Assembly: GCA_024220525.1 (NCBI GenBank)
Contig: JAMYWO010000263.1
Span: forward strand, 1 to 46,950
Reading direction: 5' to 3'
Source: Cochliopodium minus
Lineage: Eukaryota; Discosea; Himatismenida; Cochliopodiidae
Length of the DNA: 46,950 bases
Below, piece after piece: positions 11,630-22,173 of this stretch; position 1 is the first letter of the stretch, and each line of letters begins with the position of its first letter. The position numbers and the translations under genes are program-made. Below the pieces are notes generated by a model. The model saw nothing but the letters and a program-made list of their open reading frames with translations, made no database searches and had not been told where the DNA came from.

Positions 11630-14600
11630 TTAATCCAGCAATTTAAAAGCCTTGTCATATTCTGAATCACTCAAAATTTGTTAAAATGTGATAGATAAAA
11701 AGAAATAATATAAAAATTTTCAAAAATGGTAAAGAAAATACTACCAGTATATTTTGAGTTTATATGTTACCTATTGGTTTCCTTTTGTGATTTTTTACAC
11801 ATTCTACCTTTCTCAAAACGAAATTTCATTGTGTTGTCGAATATATTTTGATTTTCTAGTTCGTGCTCACTAACTTTATTCATTTCTTCACCCACTCCAT
11901 TTACTTTACTCAAAATAAGTTCTTCCATTCTTTCAATAAAACTGCCTTTCTCCTGTTTTGATAAAAAGGAAAAGTTATGTAAGAGATTTTCCAAAGCTAG
12001 TTTGTTTTTTTTTGAAATGTCTTCTTTTTGTTTTGATTTTGGAATTTCGAATCTTTCCAAAAGGATTGTTTCAAGAACATTAGTTTTGCAACCAAAATTA
12101 AAGATTTCTTGGTATTCATCAATACATTCCTTGTAAATGCGTTCATTTTTATCTTTTTTTTCAACGAGGAGGTGAAGGGATAGAATCTCGATCAAATGAT
12201 TGAGAAATCTTATTTCTTCCAAAAGGAGGCAAGTATCCATCCAAGCAAAAGATATTCCATGAGAAGAAGGTTTTTGTTTCAAATTAAAGAAAGAGCAAAT
12301 GGAAGAGAAAGAAGCCCAATCATGTCTCTTTTGAATAGAGTAACCTCCTACTATTTTGGTTAAACTTGGGAGAAAAGGTCTCACAGTATCTGAAATTTGA
12401 AAAGATAAATTTTTGGGATAAAAACCATTCCCGCTGTAATCAAAGTCTATGAGTTTAGAATGACCATTTTCGAGGAAAAGAATATTTCTGAGCCTAATAT
12501 CTCCATGTCCCTTGTACTTTTGATGTAATAACTTGATTTGAGGAATGAGATTCATCAAATGTTTGACCGTTGTGGGAGAATGTGAACCAGGCATATAATC
12601 ATAAGAAATAAAAGATAATTTGTTTTCAACAAGAATTTTTACTTTGAGATTTTCAAAATTTTCTTTCATGTGTAAATAAGCTAAAGGGGATCTCTTGTAA
12701 TGGTCTCTATTTGATGTGTCTGTATAATCGAAAGCTTTGATCACCCTTTTAATTGGATCTTTTTTGCCAATGTCGAAGGAGCCTATAGCTACATTTTCCC
12801 CCATTAAATACCACGTTTTGAAATAAGAAAAGTTTTTGTTATAAAAATCATTGATGCTTGTCATACAGTGTATTACTCTCGACAAACTCTCCTCCATTTT
12901 CAAAGGATCATAGCATTCTTCTATTTTGTACTGATTAGTGATTTTATCTTTTTCAAATAAAACATAAAACTTTAATTCTTTGAGATCTCCCCCTTTTTTG
13001 TATCTATTGTTATTATTGTTATTATCATTATTATTATTACTGTTATTGTTTTTTTTATTTTCATAGTTATTATCATTTCCAATGCTAATGGATCCCATTT
13101 GATCTGTCAGAATACTAATTTCAGAATTTTTAGAACCAGACTTTTGATTAGATTCAGAATTAGATTTTGTGTTAGATTGAGAAGTAGAATTTTTAGAATT
13201 AGACTTTATGTTAGATTGAGAAGATTGAGAAGAAGAGTTTTTAGAATTAGGTTTTGTGTTAGATTGAGAAGTAGAGTTTGATTTTTTATTTTTAAGAGGA
13301 GTTTGATCACTTTCCACCAAGTATTCACAACAAGCAAAAGCAGGAAAGGAATAAAGGGATATTTGAGAAAGAATGTTGACATAAGCAGCGTTCTGGTACA
13401 ACTTTGTTATTTTTTCGAAACCAAACTCAAAGAAAGAAGAAATTATTTCTTTGTTATGTGTATAAGGTGGAGGGAAAGTGTAACAAGTGATGTCTGTATT
13501 GCAATACGCTTCTTTCTGAGTACAATTTTTGAAGCTATTTAATCGATTCACGTTGAAAAAGCCGTCTTGGTGGCGGAAGTGACCAGGAAAATACTTGTTT
13601 AAATTGGATGCAGCCAATGAAGAATATCTATTTTCATATTCCTTACAATCTTCATATCCAACTACCCCCAACCCTTTCACAAGATCATTTGCACATCGCT
13701 TGGCATTCTCAGAGGGAACCTCGTAGTAGAATTCCAACACCTTGTGAATCATCATGTGGCTCATCATTGTGGTTACTTTCAGCTTTATTTCTTTTGTTTT
13801 TTCAGTGAAACTGTTGGGTGCTTGTTTTATAACATTTAAATGTTTTTTAATGTAATCCGAAGAAGTAAGATCACTTTTTTCTGTTGATGTGTTCTTTTTT
13901 GAAAAGAGAAAGGGTTAAATATAAACTCACAAAAAAATTTTATCTTTTTTTTTTGAAAAAATATACCAGTTTAGGCCCATCAATTTTCTGGAAAAATGAA
14001 TAAAATTTTAAAAGAAAAAGCCAATGAATTTTTAAAAAATATTTGCCTCAATTTCTTCTAAAATATATTTGTTAGAATTTCCCGTGAAACCCATTTTCAT
14101 CAATTTCTTCATTGTTATTTCTTTTAAATCATTCCTGCGGAAACAATCCTCTTCTATAAATTTGAATATATATTCAATTCTAATTTCTTCCTTCAATTGA
14201 ATATTGGAAAAGAAATCAAACAGGTATTTAAATAAAGGATCCTCTTTAATAAATAAAAAGAAATGAAAAAATTTTTGATTAATTTAGATATTATAATACA
14301 TCAATAAGAATTACCTCTATATATTTTCTCCAGTAATTTCGTTAATTCGTAATTTTTAACAATTTTAGACAAAATATTTTTATCAACCCTTTTCAAATCT
14401 TCCAAATTATAAACCCCAATCTTTTGAAAATTTGAAAGCAACTTTCCTAAATGTAAATTCTCCAAAAATGTGTCTAATGTATCTTTTTTTGTTTCTTGAA
14501 GATTGGTGTTATTTTCTCTATTCGTGTTCTAATATATTTAGGTAATTAATTATATAAAGTAAAAATGAGTGTTGAGGATTCAATTCAAGATTTTTGAAAC

Positions 14601-15244
14601 TTTAATAAAAAATTATCACATATTGAGTATAGGTGAAAGTTAATAAATGAATAAATGTATTATTGTGGTTTCAAATTATTGAATTGACAATATCATTATT
14701 TTGTTGAGGATAAATAATTATGAAAATAGGATGATATTGTTTAATTTATGAGAAAATAATTTTATCACCTGCTGAATCACCTGAATCTGTGGATTTAGGA
14801 TCTTATTCTTAATAATAAATATTATGTGAGAAAAAATAAATATCAATTGTATATTAGAAGATATCTCTACAATATTGAGATTAATGATTTTTTTAATAAC
14901 TAGATATTCAAAAAGAAAAAAAAAATTTCTCTTTATGTTTCATGTTTCCTTTTATTATATACAATTTACATTAAAATTACCATATCAATGAATATTTTCA
15001 ATTTGTCCAGTTTGAATAATTCTTCCCATTCCATTTCATTTATAATTACGAAACCTATTCCCTCTTCCTTATACTTTATGATATATTCACCAGATTTCAG
15101 TTGTCGTATTTTCTCTATCTCTTTCTTTAGATCTTCTAATTTATCATTTTTAACATATATTACATCAAAAGTATTGCAATCATCATTTTCTATATCTTTT
15201 GAAACATAAAACTTTTTTTTCATTTTTTTTTTTTTTTTCTTCAT
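11630..15244 (-). CDS. Multidomain signalling protein: ubiquitin/PB1-like, SAM, SAM, Asn/Ser linker, kinase-like domain
   Basis: Seven exons are proposed: 14981-15244, 14769-14807, 14315-14528, 14047-14243, 13967-13987, 11771-13893 and 11630-11669. All phases agree, giving about 965 residues. Residues 12-80 (FDVIYVKNDKLEDLKKEIEK, then YIIKYKEEG and NEMEWEEL) resemble a PB1 or ubiquitin fold. About 118-170 (DTFLENLHLGKLLSNFQKIG) and 175-237 (DLKEITMKKLMKMGF) look like SAM domains. Residues 450-545 are Ser/Asn repeats. HGDIRLRN near 708 and LIDFDYSG near 728 match the kinase catalytic and metal loops, with DFD in place of DFG. This resembles kinase-like domains of Crinkler-type proteins. One intron is GC-AG. 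The two smallest exons and the last exon are the least certain. Confidence 0.65.
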
Positions 15245-15808
15245 TGTCAATAAATCAAAACATCATATAATTATCAACATAAGTAATTAAGTGAATCTAA
15301 TTTGAATTTTGTTCTGGAAATTATTTTTAATTAATTTTTTTCAAAAAAAATTTGGATACTTTTTTATCCTTTAATTTGTCATCAAAAAGATGCAAAGTTT
15401 AGGCAGAACAGAAGGGTCAAATTGGAATATGGGTCTTTCTAATTTCATTGACGAAGTGGAAGAGCCAGTACTGAGAAACCCGAGAATTGGGTACATCTAT
15501 CTCAAGAAAAGAAAAAATATACTCAGGAGGAAGATTTTTATTGTGGCGATTGAAAAAACTTACACAAATTTTTGAGTTTTTAGTACTGCTGTAACTTCCT
15601 TTGTTTTTTACAAGTAAACTGTATACTTATACGGTGAATACGACGAATTATTAAAATTCGAAAAAATTGCGTCAAATTGAGAAACTTCAGACCGGTTTGA
15701 TTAAAATGTTCATCTTTCATGATAATTTTAAATTTCCAATAAATTTATCAAATATAGCAAAAAAAAAAATAAAAATGAAAAAAATTTGAAAATAAAAATT
15801 AAAAAGAA
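15245..15808. other. spacer between divergent genes
   Basis: AT-rich spacer of 564 bp holding presumed promoters of the SAM/kinase-like gene (-) and the peptidase gene (+). Besides the short frame at 15390-15575 it contains only A/T tracts. I see no RNA gene or repeat. The 15576-15720 part has somewhat more G+C than typical spacer but no open frame. Confidence 0.5.
15390..15575 (+). CDS. possible short or remnant coding segment, 61 aa
   Basis: The frame starts MQSLGRTEGSNWNMGLSNFI and runs to a stop, with base composition richer than the flanks. From about 15460 the +1 frame looks more protein-like (ENWVHLSQEKKKYTQEEDFY followed by CGD and TGA). A single-base break would join the two halves. 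It could be a decaying gene fragment. It has no recognisable domain. Confidence 0.3.
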   Translation: MQSLGRTEGSNWNMGLSNFIDEVEEPVLRNPRIGYIYLKKRKNILRRKIFIVAIEKTYTNF

Positions 15809-16312
15809 ATGGAGAAATTCAAATCAGCAAAGGGATCAAAGTTATGGAATGATAAAGATCCAATCACAATCAAGAAAGATATCAAAGTGATCAAACAAAA
15901 ATCATCAGAATGCGTTCCCACAACACTAGCGATGATCACAGAAACAACACCAGATAAATTTTACCATGTAAATTCACAAGAACCTATCACATGGTCAGAT
16001 GCATTGAAAGAATATGGAATGAAATTGGCCTATTGTAACCTAGATTTCAGAAAATTAATGTTTTTTGCTGAAGAATTGATCAGTTATGATGGATTATTTT
16101 TATTGAGTGTCTATTGCGATAATTTGGAAAGCATAGGGAGTGATCCTAACAAATCTGGATGGATATGTGGATCACATGTTTTCGCATTGCAAGGATCTAC
16201 TGTTTATGATGCACTTGGGGACTCCCATCCTCTCATGGAATCGAGATATCTTGAACATTATGTCAAAAGAATTTTTAGGGTTGTACATGCAAAATATAAA
16301 AGAGGAATCTGA
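15809..16312 (+). CDS. Peptidase C39/papain-like cysteine peptidase, intronless, 167 aa
   Basis: Single uninterrupted frame, unusual in this intron-dense window. Cys35 in SSECVPTTLAMITE is placed like the catalytic cysteine of C39-like and papain-fold peptidases. His123 in WICGSHVFALQG and Asp134 in VYDALGD complete a plausible Cys-His-Asp triad. There is no signal peptide and no ABC transporter domain, so it is a stand-alone cytosolic domain, like the small papain-like cysteine protease genes of bacteria. The lack of introns and the prokaryote-like architecture make acquisition by horizontal transfer plausible, but codon use is AT-rich like its neighbours. The substrate is unknown. Start is the first ATG, preceded by an A-run as elsewhere in the window. 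Confidence 0.7.
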   Translation: MEKFKSAKGSKLWNDKDPITIKKDIKVIKQKSSECVPTTLAMITETTPDKFYHVNSQEPITWSDALKEYGMKLAYCNLDFRKLMFFAEELISYDGLFLLSVYCDNLESIGSDPNKSGWICGSHVFALQGSTVYDALGDSHPLMESRYLEHYVKRIFRVVHAKYKRGI

Positions 16313-16459
16313 AAGATTAATTTTTGAAATGATGTTTGAATTAAAAAAGAAAATTTGTATTTGGATTGGAAATTTCCATATTTTCGAAAATGAGTTTCAA
16401 ATTCTTTTGTTCATTTTTTTTAACTCAAAAGAATTTTAATTTCTTTCAAATAAAAAAAA

Positions 16460-18770
16460 ATGCAGATGATTAATACAAACAAGAACATGAATATACAATC
16501 ATATGGATTGGGGTAAACGATTGATTAAAATATTAATTTTGTTTATCAAATTGGAAAACTTCGATAATTAATTTTTGTTTATATCTCGCAGATCAGGGAG
16601 ATATTGCAATATATTGGATTATCAAAATGGAGAATTAGATATTCCACTCAACACAAATATAGTCAGATGGAAGCATAAAGACGATACATTCATAAGAGAC
16701 AAGGTGCTATTCAGCAAAAATGATATAATCACAGTTTTGAAACTCACAAGAGACAACTCTAGAATAATCATCGCAACTAACCCTGGAAACATTTATCTCT
16801 GCGACAGAGAATACAAAGAGTTGAGTTCTATATCCTTAGGAAAAGAAAGATGCTTGCATTTGTCAATAAATAACACAGGTATTTACCGATATAAACCTGC
16901 TTATCTTTTTACTTTAAATTCTTCTTTTTTTTTAAAATTAAAAATTGATTAGGAGATAAATTGTTGATTGTTTGCGAAGGATATGGTGTAATTCATTTAT
17001 CATTTAATTTTTATAAAAAATTTATGTTTTGCAAATTTACTTTCATAATGAGGAATAAAAAAAAAAAATTAATTAGAAAAAGATATTGAAACAACAATTC
17101 CTTTATTAAAATAATTTAATCTATTAATAAAAAATCCAATTAAATTTCACAAAGTGATATTTATTGAATTATTAATTTTTAACAATTTTTATTTTCTTTA
17201 AATTAATTAATTAAAAAAAAAAATTTTTCTAAAATAGGGACAAGTTACACTTGCAAACATTGTTGATGACGAAATAAAAATAGTTAAAAGCATAAGTCCT
17301 TCTAACTACATTTTCGGAGAATTTTCTGAAAAGGAGGAGATTATTCTCATTGAGGAAATTCAAACTAAAGTGGAAAGCAAAACGGTGGTTACCACCAACA
17401 TTTGTTTGTTCGACACTTCATTAGAATTGAAATCTAAAAAAGTTGATTTCTTGGATTATCATGCCTTCATCATCGCTAACAAAAATGATATTCAAACAAA
17501 TCAAGGCAAAATAAAATCTAAAAAATAAATTAATATAAAAATTTAATTTAATGATAAAAATATAAAAAATTATTTAAAATTTTATTGATAATCGAGAAAT
17601 TCAAATAAATATAAAAATCTAAATCGAATTTTTTTTATTTTATCTTTTTAAAGTGGCCATTTCTACTTCAAGTGAAACAGTTGTATTTGTTGACATTCCT
17701 TCCCTTTCTGCTTCACACAAAGTGAAAACTCCAGTGGTGGGATACATTAAATGTATGTTGTGGAATGATAACACTATTGTGGTTCCTTCTGACAATGGAG
17801 ATGTGGTGGAATGTGACATGGAAGGAAATGTCCTAAGAAAAGTGATTACTGGTAAAAAAAGTTTCAAAAATATACCAAAAATAAACTTAATTTATTAAAT
17901 ATATTAAAAAAAATTAATCCATAAATTTGATTGATAAAAAAAATTTTTATTAAATTAAAATTTTAAACAAAAAATTAAATTAAAAATTTAATGAACCAAA
18001 AAAATTTTATTATTTAATAATATTTGGCAAATATGAAAAAAAATTTTTTAAAGATTGTTCAAATATTTATTACATGGGTTGGCATGAAAAGGGAAAGAAA
18101 ATTTTGGTGTTTTCTCCTGAAGCTTTGATGTTGGTGGATTTGCAAGAAGGAACCATCATTGCCAAAAAAAGCTACTATGGACTAAGTTGTGTGGGTGTTT
18201 GCGTGGGATCTGTAGGAGTTGTTGCAGGTAATTATTTAACAAAAAAAAAAATTATTTAATTTATTTAATTTATTTAATTTATTTTATTTATTTAATTTAT
18301 TTAATTTATTTAATTTATTTAATTTATTTAATNAAATAAAAAATAAAAAATAAAAAATAAAAAATAAAAAATAAAAAATAAAAAATAAAAAATAAAAAAT
18401 ATAAAAAATATAAAAAAATATAAAATATGAAAAATAAAAAATAAAAAATAAAAAAATAAAAAATAAAAAATAAAAAATAAAAAAATAAAATAAAAAAATA
18501 TTTTTGTTCAATTTAGAATACATTTCTTGTGCATTTCTTACAATTATTGGAAACTTCTTTTCGATCATTTTCACAGTATTGGTCAACATTTTCGCAGGCA
18601 AAAACGGACAAATGAAAAACTCTTTTTTGTATATGTGTTCTTCTATGTCTGTCTGTTTCCTCGTTTTGTTCATTTATTCCGTCACAGGACCAAATTACAG
18701 GAGGTACAACCTAGAGTTGGAGAAACAACAGGGAGAGTTTAAAAAAATGGTGTTTGATAAAATAAATTAA
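16460..18770 (+). CDS. Beta-propeller-like (WD40/quinoprotein-type) membrane protein, 422 aa
   Basis: Seven exons: 16460-16512, 16592-16878, 16953-16987, 17238-17505, 17654-17851, 18054-18227 and 18517-18770. All phases agree. Repeated propeller-like blades can be seen: DNSRIIIATNPGNIYLCDRE, GDKLLIVCEGYGQVTLANI, NTIVVPSDNGDVVECDMEGN and KKILVFSPEALMLVDLQEG. The last exon encodes two hydrophobic segments (about 342-364 and 375-397) and a charged tail. The architecture (cytosolic propeller, C-terminal membrane anchor, ~420 aa) recalls Sec12/PREB, the Sar1 exchange factor of the ER, but no diagnostic motif is seen and Sec12 has one anchor. The intron at 17506 has a GC donor. The gene converges on the Sec7 copy, 97 bp apart. 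Confidence 0.65.
18228..18516 (+). repeat. AATTTATTT / AAATAAA low-complexity intron with an N
   Basis: The intron of the beta-propeller gene begins with repeated TTTAATTTA units to 18332, then a single N at 18333, then AAATAAAA units to about 18498. Composition flips from T-rich to A-rich exactly at the N, so the halves are roughly inverted complements. This may be a hairpin-forming tract or an assembly join. Confidence 0.8.
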
Positions 18771-18867
18771 AAATATTAAAACTGTTTTTTTATTAATTAT
18801 TTTTTTTAGTTAATTTTTCATTATTTTATTTTTTTAATTTTTAATTAAAATTTATTTCTTTAATTTT

Positions 18868-20339
18868 TTATTTTTGAAATTTTGAGAAGAACATGTTTGA
18901 AAAGATTTTCTTTATCAATACCTTTGGTAATCTTGTTTTATAGTTTTGAAAGAAAAGATACAATCGAACACATTGCTTTCTTTTTTCACTATCAAGTAAA
19001 TGGACAGGAGAATTGTCATATTGAAGAGAATTGGCGACATTAAGACAAGAGATTCTTCGGATAAACTTTTCCCGCAAAAATTCACTCAAAAAACAAATGT
19101 CAAACTTGTGAACCCACTCATTATTTTCAATGCAAAATATCTTTAAACCAAACAAACTGATAACTGAACGGTAATTATCAAAAAAAAATTTCTTGATAAA
19201 GTATTTTTTCAAAGACAGCCCTGTAATTTTTAAAATCGGAATGGGGGAGATTTTAGGTTTTCTTACAGGACAAATTGGAGAGAAAAAGAGATGAGAATCT
19301 GTCAAATAGAAGAAATGTTGATAGTACTCTTCATCTGAAATAGTGAAAGATTTGTTTTTCTTCTTAAGTACTTTAAAGTCTTGTTCTAACAAACGTTGGT
19401 TTCCTTCCCTCATTAAAAATCCGAACGAAAAGTCTTTTACAGTACATAAAAAATTGTAAGAATTCATCACATTCAGTGGGAAAAGATAAAGTTCAACATA
19501 AAAGGAATTAAGTGTTTCTTTGCTTAATCGGTCCTTTTTTTATAATAAAATTTAAAAATATTTAAAAATAAATGAGAATAAATTGAATGAAAAATAAAGA
19601 AAAAAATTTTTACGTTCGTACTGAAATAATGTTGTTTACTAACTTGATTAGACCTTTTGCTGAAACATTGATTCAAAGTAAAGAACCAAAAAAACCCCAA
19701 AAAAAGTTCGTCATTACATTTAAAGATTGATCCCTGAACATTTTCTGATTTTTCAAAATTGATCATATAACATTCTAATAGTCGATTGAATTTTTCTGAT
19801 TTAAAATAAAATTGATAAATTTTTAAATAAAACATTATTTTATAAAATTAATAATATAAAATTAAATTAAATTTAATATTATTTCAATTTATTTTCAAAG
19901 ATTCTTTTAAAGATCCAAATTTATACCTTGATTTTTTATATTCAATTTTGATAGCCATTCCCTATAACATAAAATAGGATCTTTGTCTTTTTCATGGTGG
20001 AAATGATTGAAAAATTTTTGAATTAACTTTTTATTTTCCTCCAAAAATAAATACTGGGTGATCTGCTCTTCCTTTAAATTGTAATGGTTATGAAATAAAA
20101 AAGAGGAGAGATCCCCATCATATTCATCAAGATATTCCTCTTTATTCTCTTCAGAATGCTTGATTATATCTGTCAAATTATTTTTCTTCTCCTCAATTAA
20201 ATCGAGTATTTTTTGATTTAGTGTTTTCTTTTCTATTTCTTTTTCTATAGGATGGATCTTTGAGAGGAAGAAATCTATTCCACAATTCATTTTCTTCAAT
20301 TTCTGGAATATCAGGTGTTTTTGGGATATCGTTTCCCAT
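18868..20339 (-). pseudogene. Sec7-PH Arf exchange factor paralogue, frameshifted and lacking the catalytic glutamate
   Basis: Tandem copy of the next gene with the same three-exon plan: 19927-20339, 19614-19795 and 18868-19533. The first ~270 bp are nearly identical to the sister copy, but near 20249 it reads TATAG where the sister has TATATAG. The 2 bp loss breaks the frame after codon ~31. Downstream the Sec7 and PH parts stay open and recognisable: FLFHNHYNLKEEQIT, then FFTLN, then the PH-like start GFLMREG and FYLTDSHLFFS. At the position of the glutamic finger (LPNEARQID in the sister) it has IKNQEKFN, so exchange activity should be lost. It ends with the LPKVLIKKIF tail. Either a pseudogene or a collapsed dinucleotide in the assembly. 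Confidence 0.75.
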
Positions 20340-20444
20340 TTTTTTTAATTGTTTATTTTTTTGTTTTTATATTTTATTAATATTATTGTTTTTTTTTTTT
20401 TGATTTTAAATTTTTTCAGTGAAAAATTTTTTTAAAAATACATT

Positions 20445-22038
20445 TTATTTTTGAAAAAACAAAATAGAAAAGATTTTCTTTATCAATACTTTCGGTAATC
20501 TTGTTCTAGAGTTTAGAAAGAAAAGATACAAACGAACACATTCTTCTCTTTTAAGAGGATGAAGTGAATAAACAGGAGAAGTGTCAAATCGAAGGGAATT
20601 AAAAAGATTAAAAGTTAAAAGTTTTTCAAGAAAATTCTCTCTAGATAAAAGATTCAAAAAACAAATGTCAAACTTGATAATCCATTTGTAATTTTCAAAA
20701 GAAAACACTCTCAACACAAAAAAGTTGATTTTGCTCTGTTTAGAAAACTGAAATTCGATTTCAAAAGAGTTGAAACACAAATTAGAAACGTTTAAAATTG
20801 AAATGGGAGAATTTTTGGGTTTTCTTAAAGGAGAAGTTGGAGAGAAAAAAAGATGAGAATCTGTCAAATAGAAGAAATGTTGATAGAACTCTTGATCTGT
20901 GACAAGATCTGAAAAATTTTTCTTTTTTAGAATGGAGAGGTCCTGTTCCAACAACTCTCTTTTTCCTTCTCTCATTAAATATCCAAAAGAGTATATTTGG
21001 ATGCTTTTGTATATTTCGTAGTCTTTGAGAAATGTGAGTGGAAACAAAAACGATTCCACATAAATATTGAGCAATAACTCCTTATCGTAATCTTTTCCTT
21101 CATTCTATTTTTAAAAATAAAGTTAAAAAAAAAAAAAATAATAAAAAATAATAAAAAAATATAAAAAATAAAAAATAATAATAAAAAAAATTTAAAAAAT
21201 AAAAAAAATAAAAAAAATAAAAAATAAAAAAAATAAAAAAAATGAAAAATAAAAATAAAAAATAATAAAAAATTAAAAATAAATAATCAATAAAATAAAT
21301 AAAAAATAAAAAATATATAAAATTTAAATGTTATACAGATCCTATCAACATTTTTAAAAATGCCTCTTTGTTCATTTTTTTCTGGATTCTCAAGTCAATA
21401 TCTAACATGATGAAAGAATAGAGAATGGTGTAATATGCATCTCCGCTTGAGAAATAAAAATTTGATTGATTTTCAGAGACGAATCTCAACGAAAGTGATT
21501 CAAAGAAGTGATCTATTTGTCGGGCTAAGTAAAAAAAAAATTAAATTAAATTAAATAATATCGAGACGTGTGTTTTATAAAATTAAATAATGATCAAATG
21601 ATAACTCATAACTGATATAAACCAACCTTCATTTGGCAATTTCAATTTTGAAAGTAATTTTCTCAGACATAATATTATATCTAAATCTTTGGTCGAGATT
21701 TGATGGACATATTCTTTCAACTTCTCTCTATTATTGAATTTTATCAGATAATTGGTGATCTGCTCTTCCTTTAAATTATAATGGTTATGAAATAAAAAAG
21801 AGGAGAGATCCCCATCATATTCATCAAGATATTCCTCTTTATTCTCTTCCAAATGCTTCATTATTTCTGTCAAATTATTTTGCTTCTCCTCAATTAAATC
21901 GAGTATTTTTTGATTGAGTGTTTTCTTCTCTATTTCTTTTTCTATATAGGATGGATCTTTGAGAGGAAGAAATCTATTCCACAATTCATTTTCTTCAATT
22001 TCTGGTATATCGGGTGTTTTTGGGATATCGTTTCCCAT
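20445..22038 (-). CDS. Cytohesin-like Arf guanine-nucleotide exchange factor (Sec7-PH), 419 aa
   Basis: Exons 21627-22038, 21337-21524 and 20445-21104, phases consistent. Sec7 domain at about 28-200: IEKKTLNQKI, DGDLSSFLFHNHYNLKEEQI, then LSKLKLPNEARQIDHFFESL, which carries the catalytic glutamic finger (Glu in LPNEA, split by intron 1). It continues with GDAYYTILYSFIMLDIDLR and KMNKEAFLKML. A PH-like domain starts at GYLMREGKRELLEQD and contains FYLTDSHLFFSP and ISILNVSNL. This is the family arrangement for membrane-recruited Arf activators. The C-terminal 45 residues (SPVYSLHPLKREECVRLYLF, then RTRLPKVLIKKIF) form an F-box-like tail shared with the RCC1 protein at 28477-30653. It lies directly downstream of the F-box/SPRY gene on the same strand. 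Confidence 0.85.
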
Positions 22039-22173
22039 TTTTTATTTATTATTTTATTTTTTTATTATTTTATTTTGATCAAATTTGAATAAAATAATAA
22101 AAAAGATTATAAAAACTAATAAAACAAATTTTAATCTTTTTTCTTCTTTCCTCTTTTTTTTTTTTTTTCAAAG

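Noticed and set aside
13099-13281. Arg/Ile-rich repeat frame on the plus strand
   Set aside because: Reverse strand of the Ser/Asn codon repeats in the SAM/kinase-like gene; periodicity is explained by the sense repeats.
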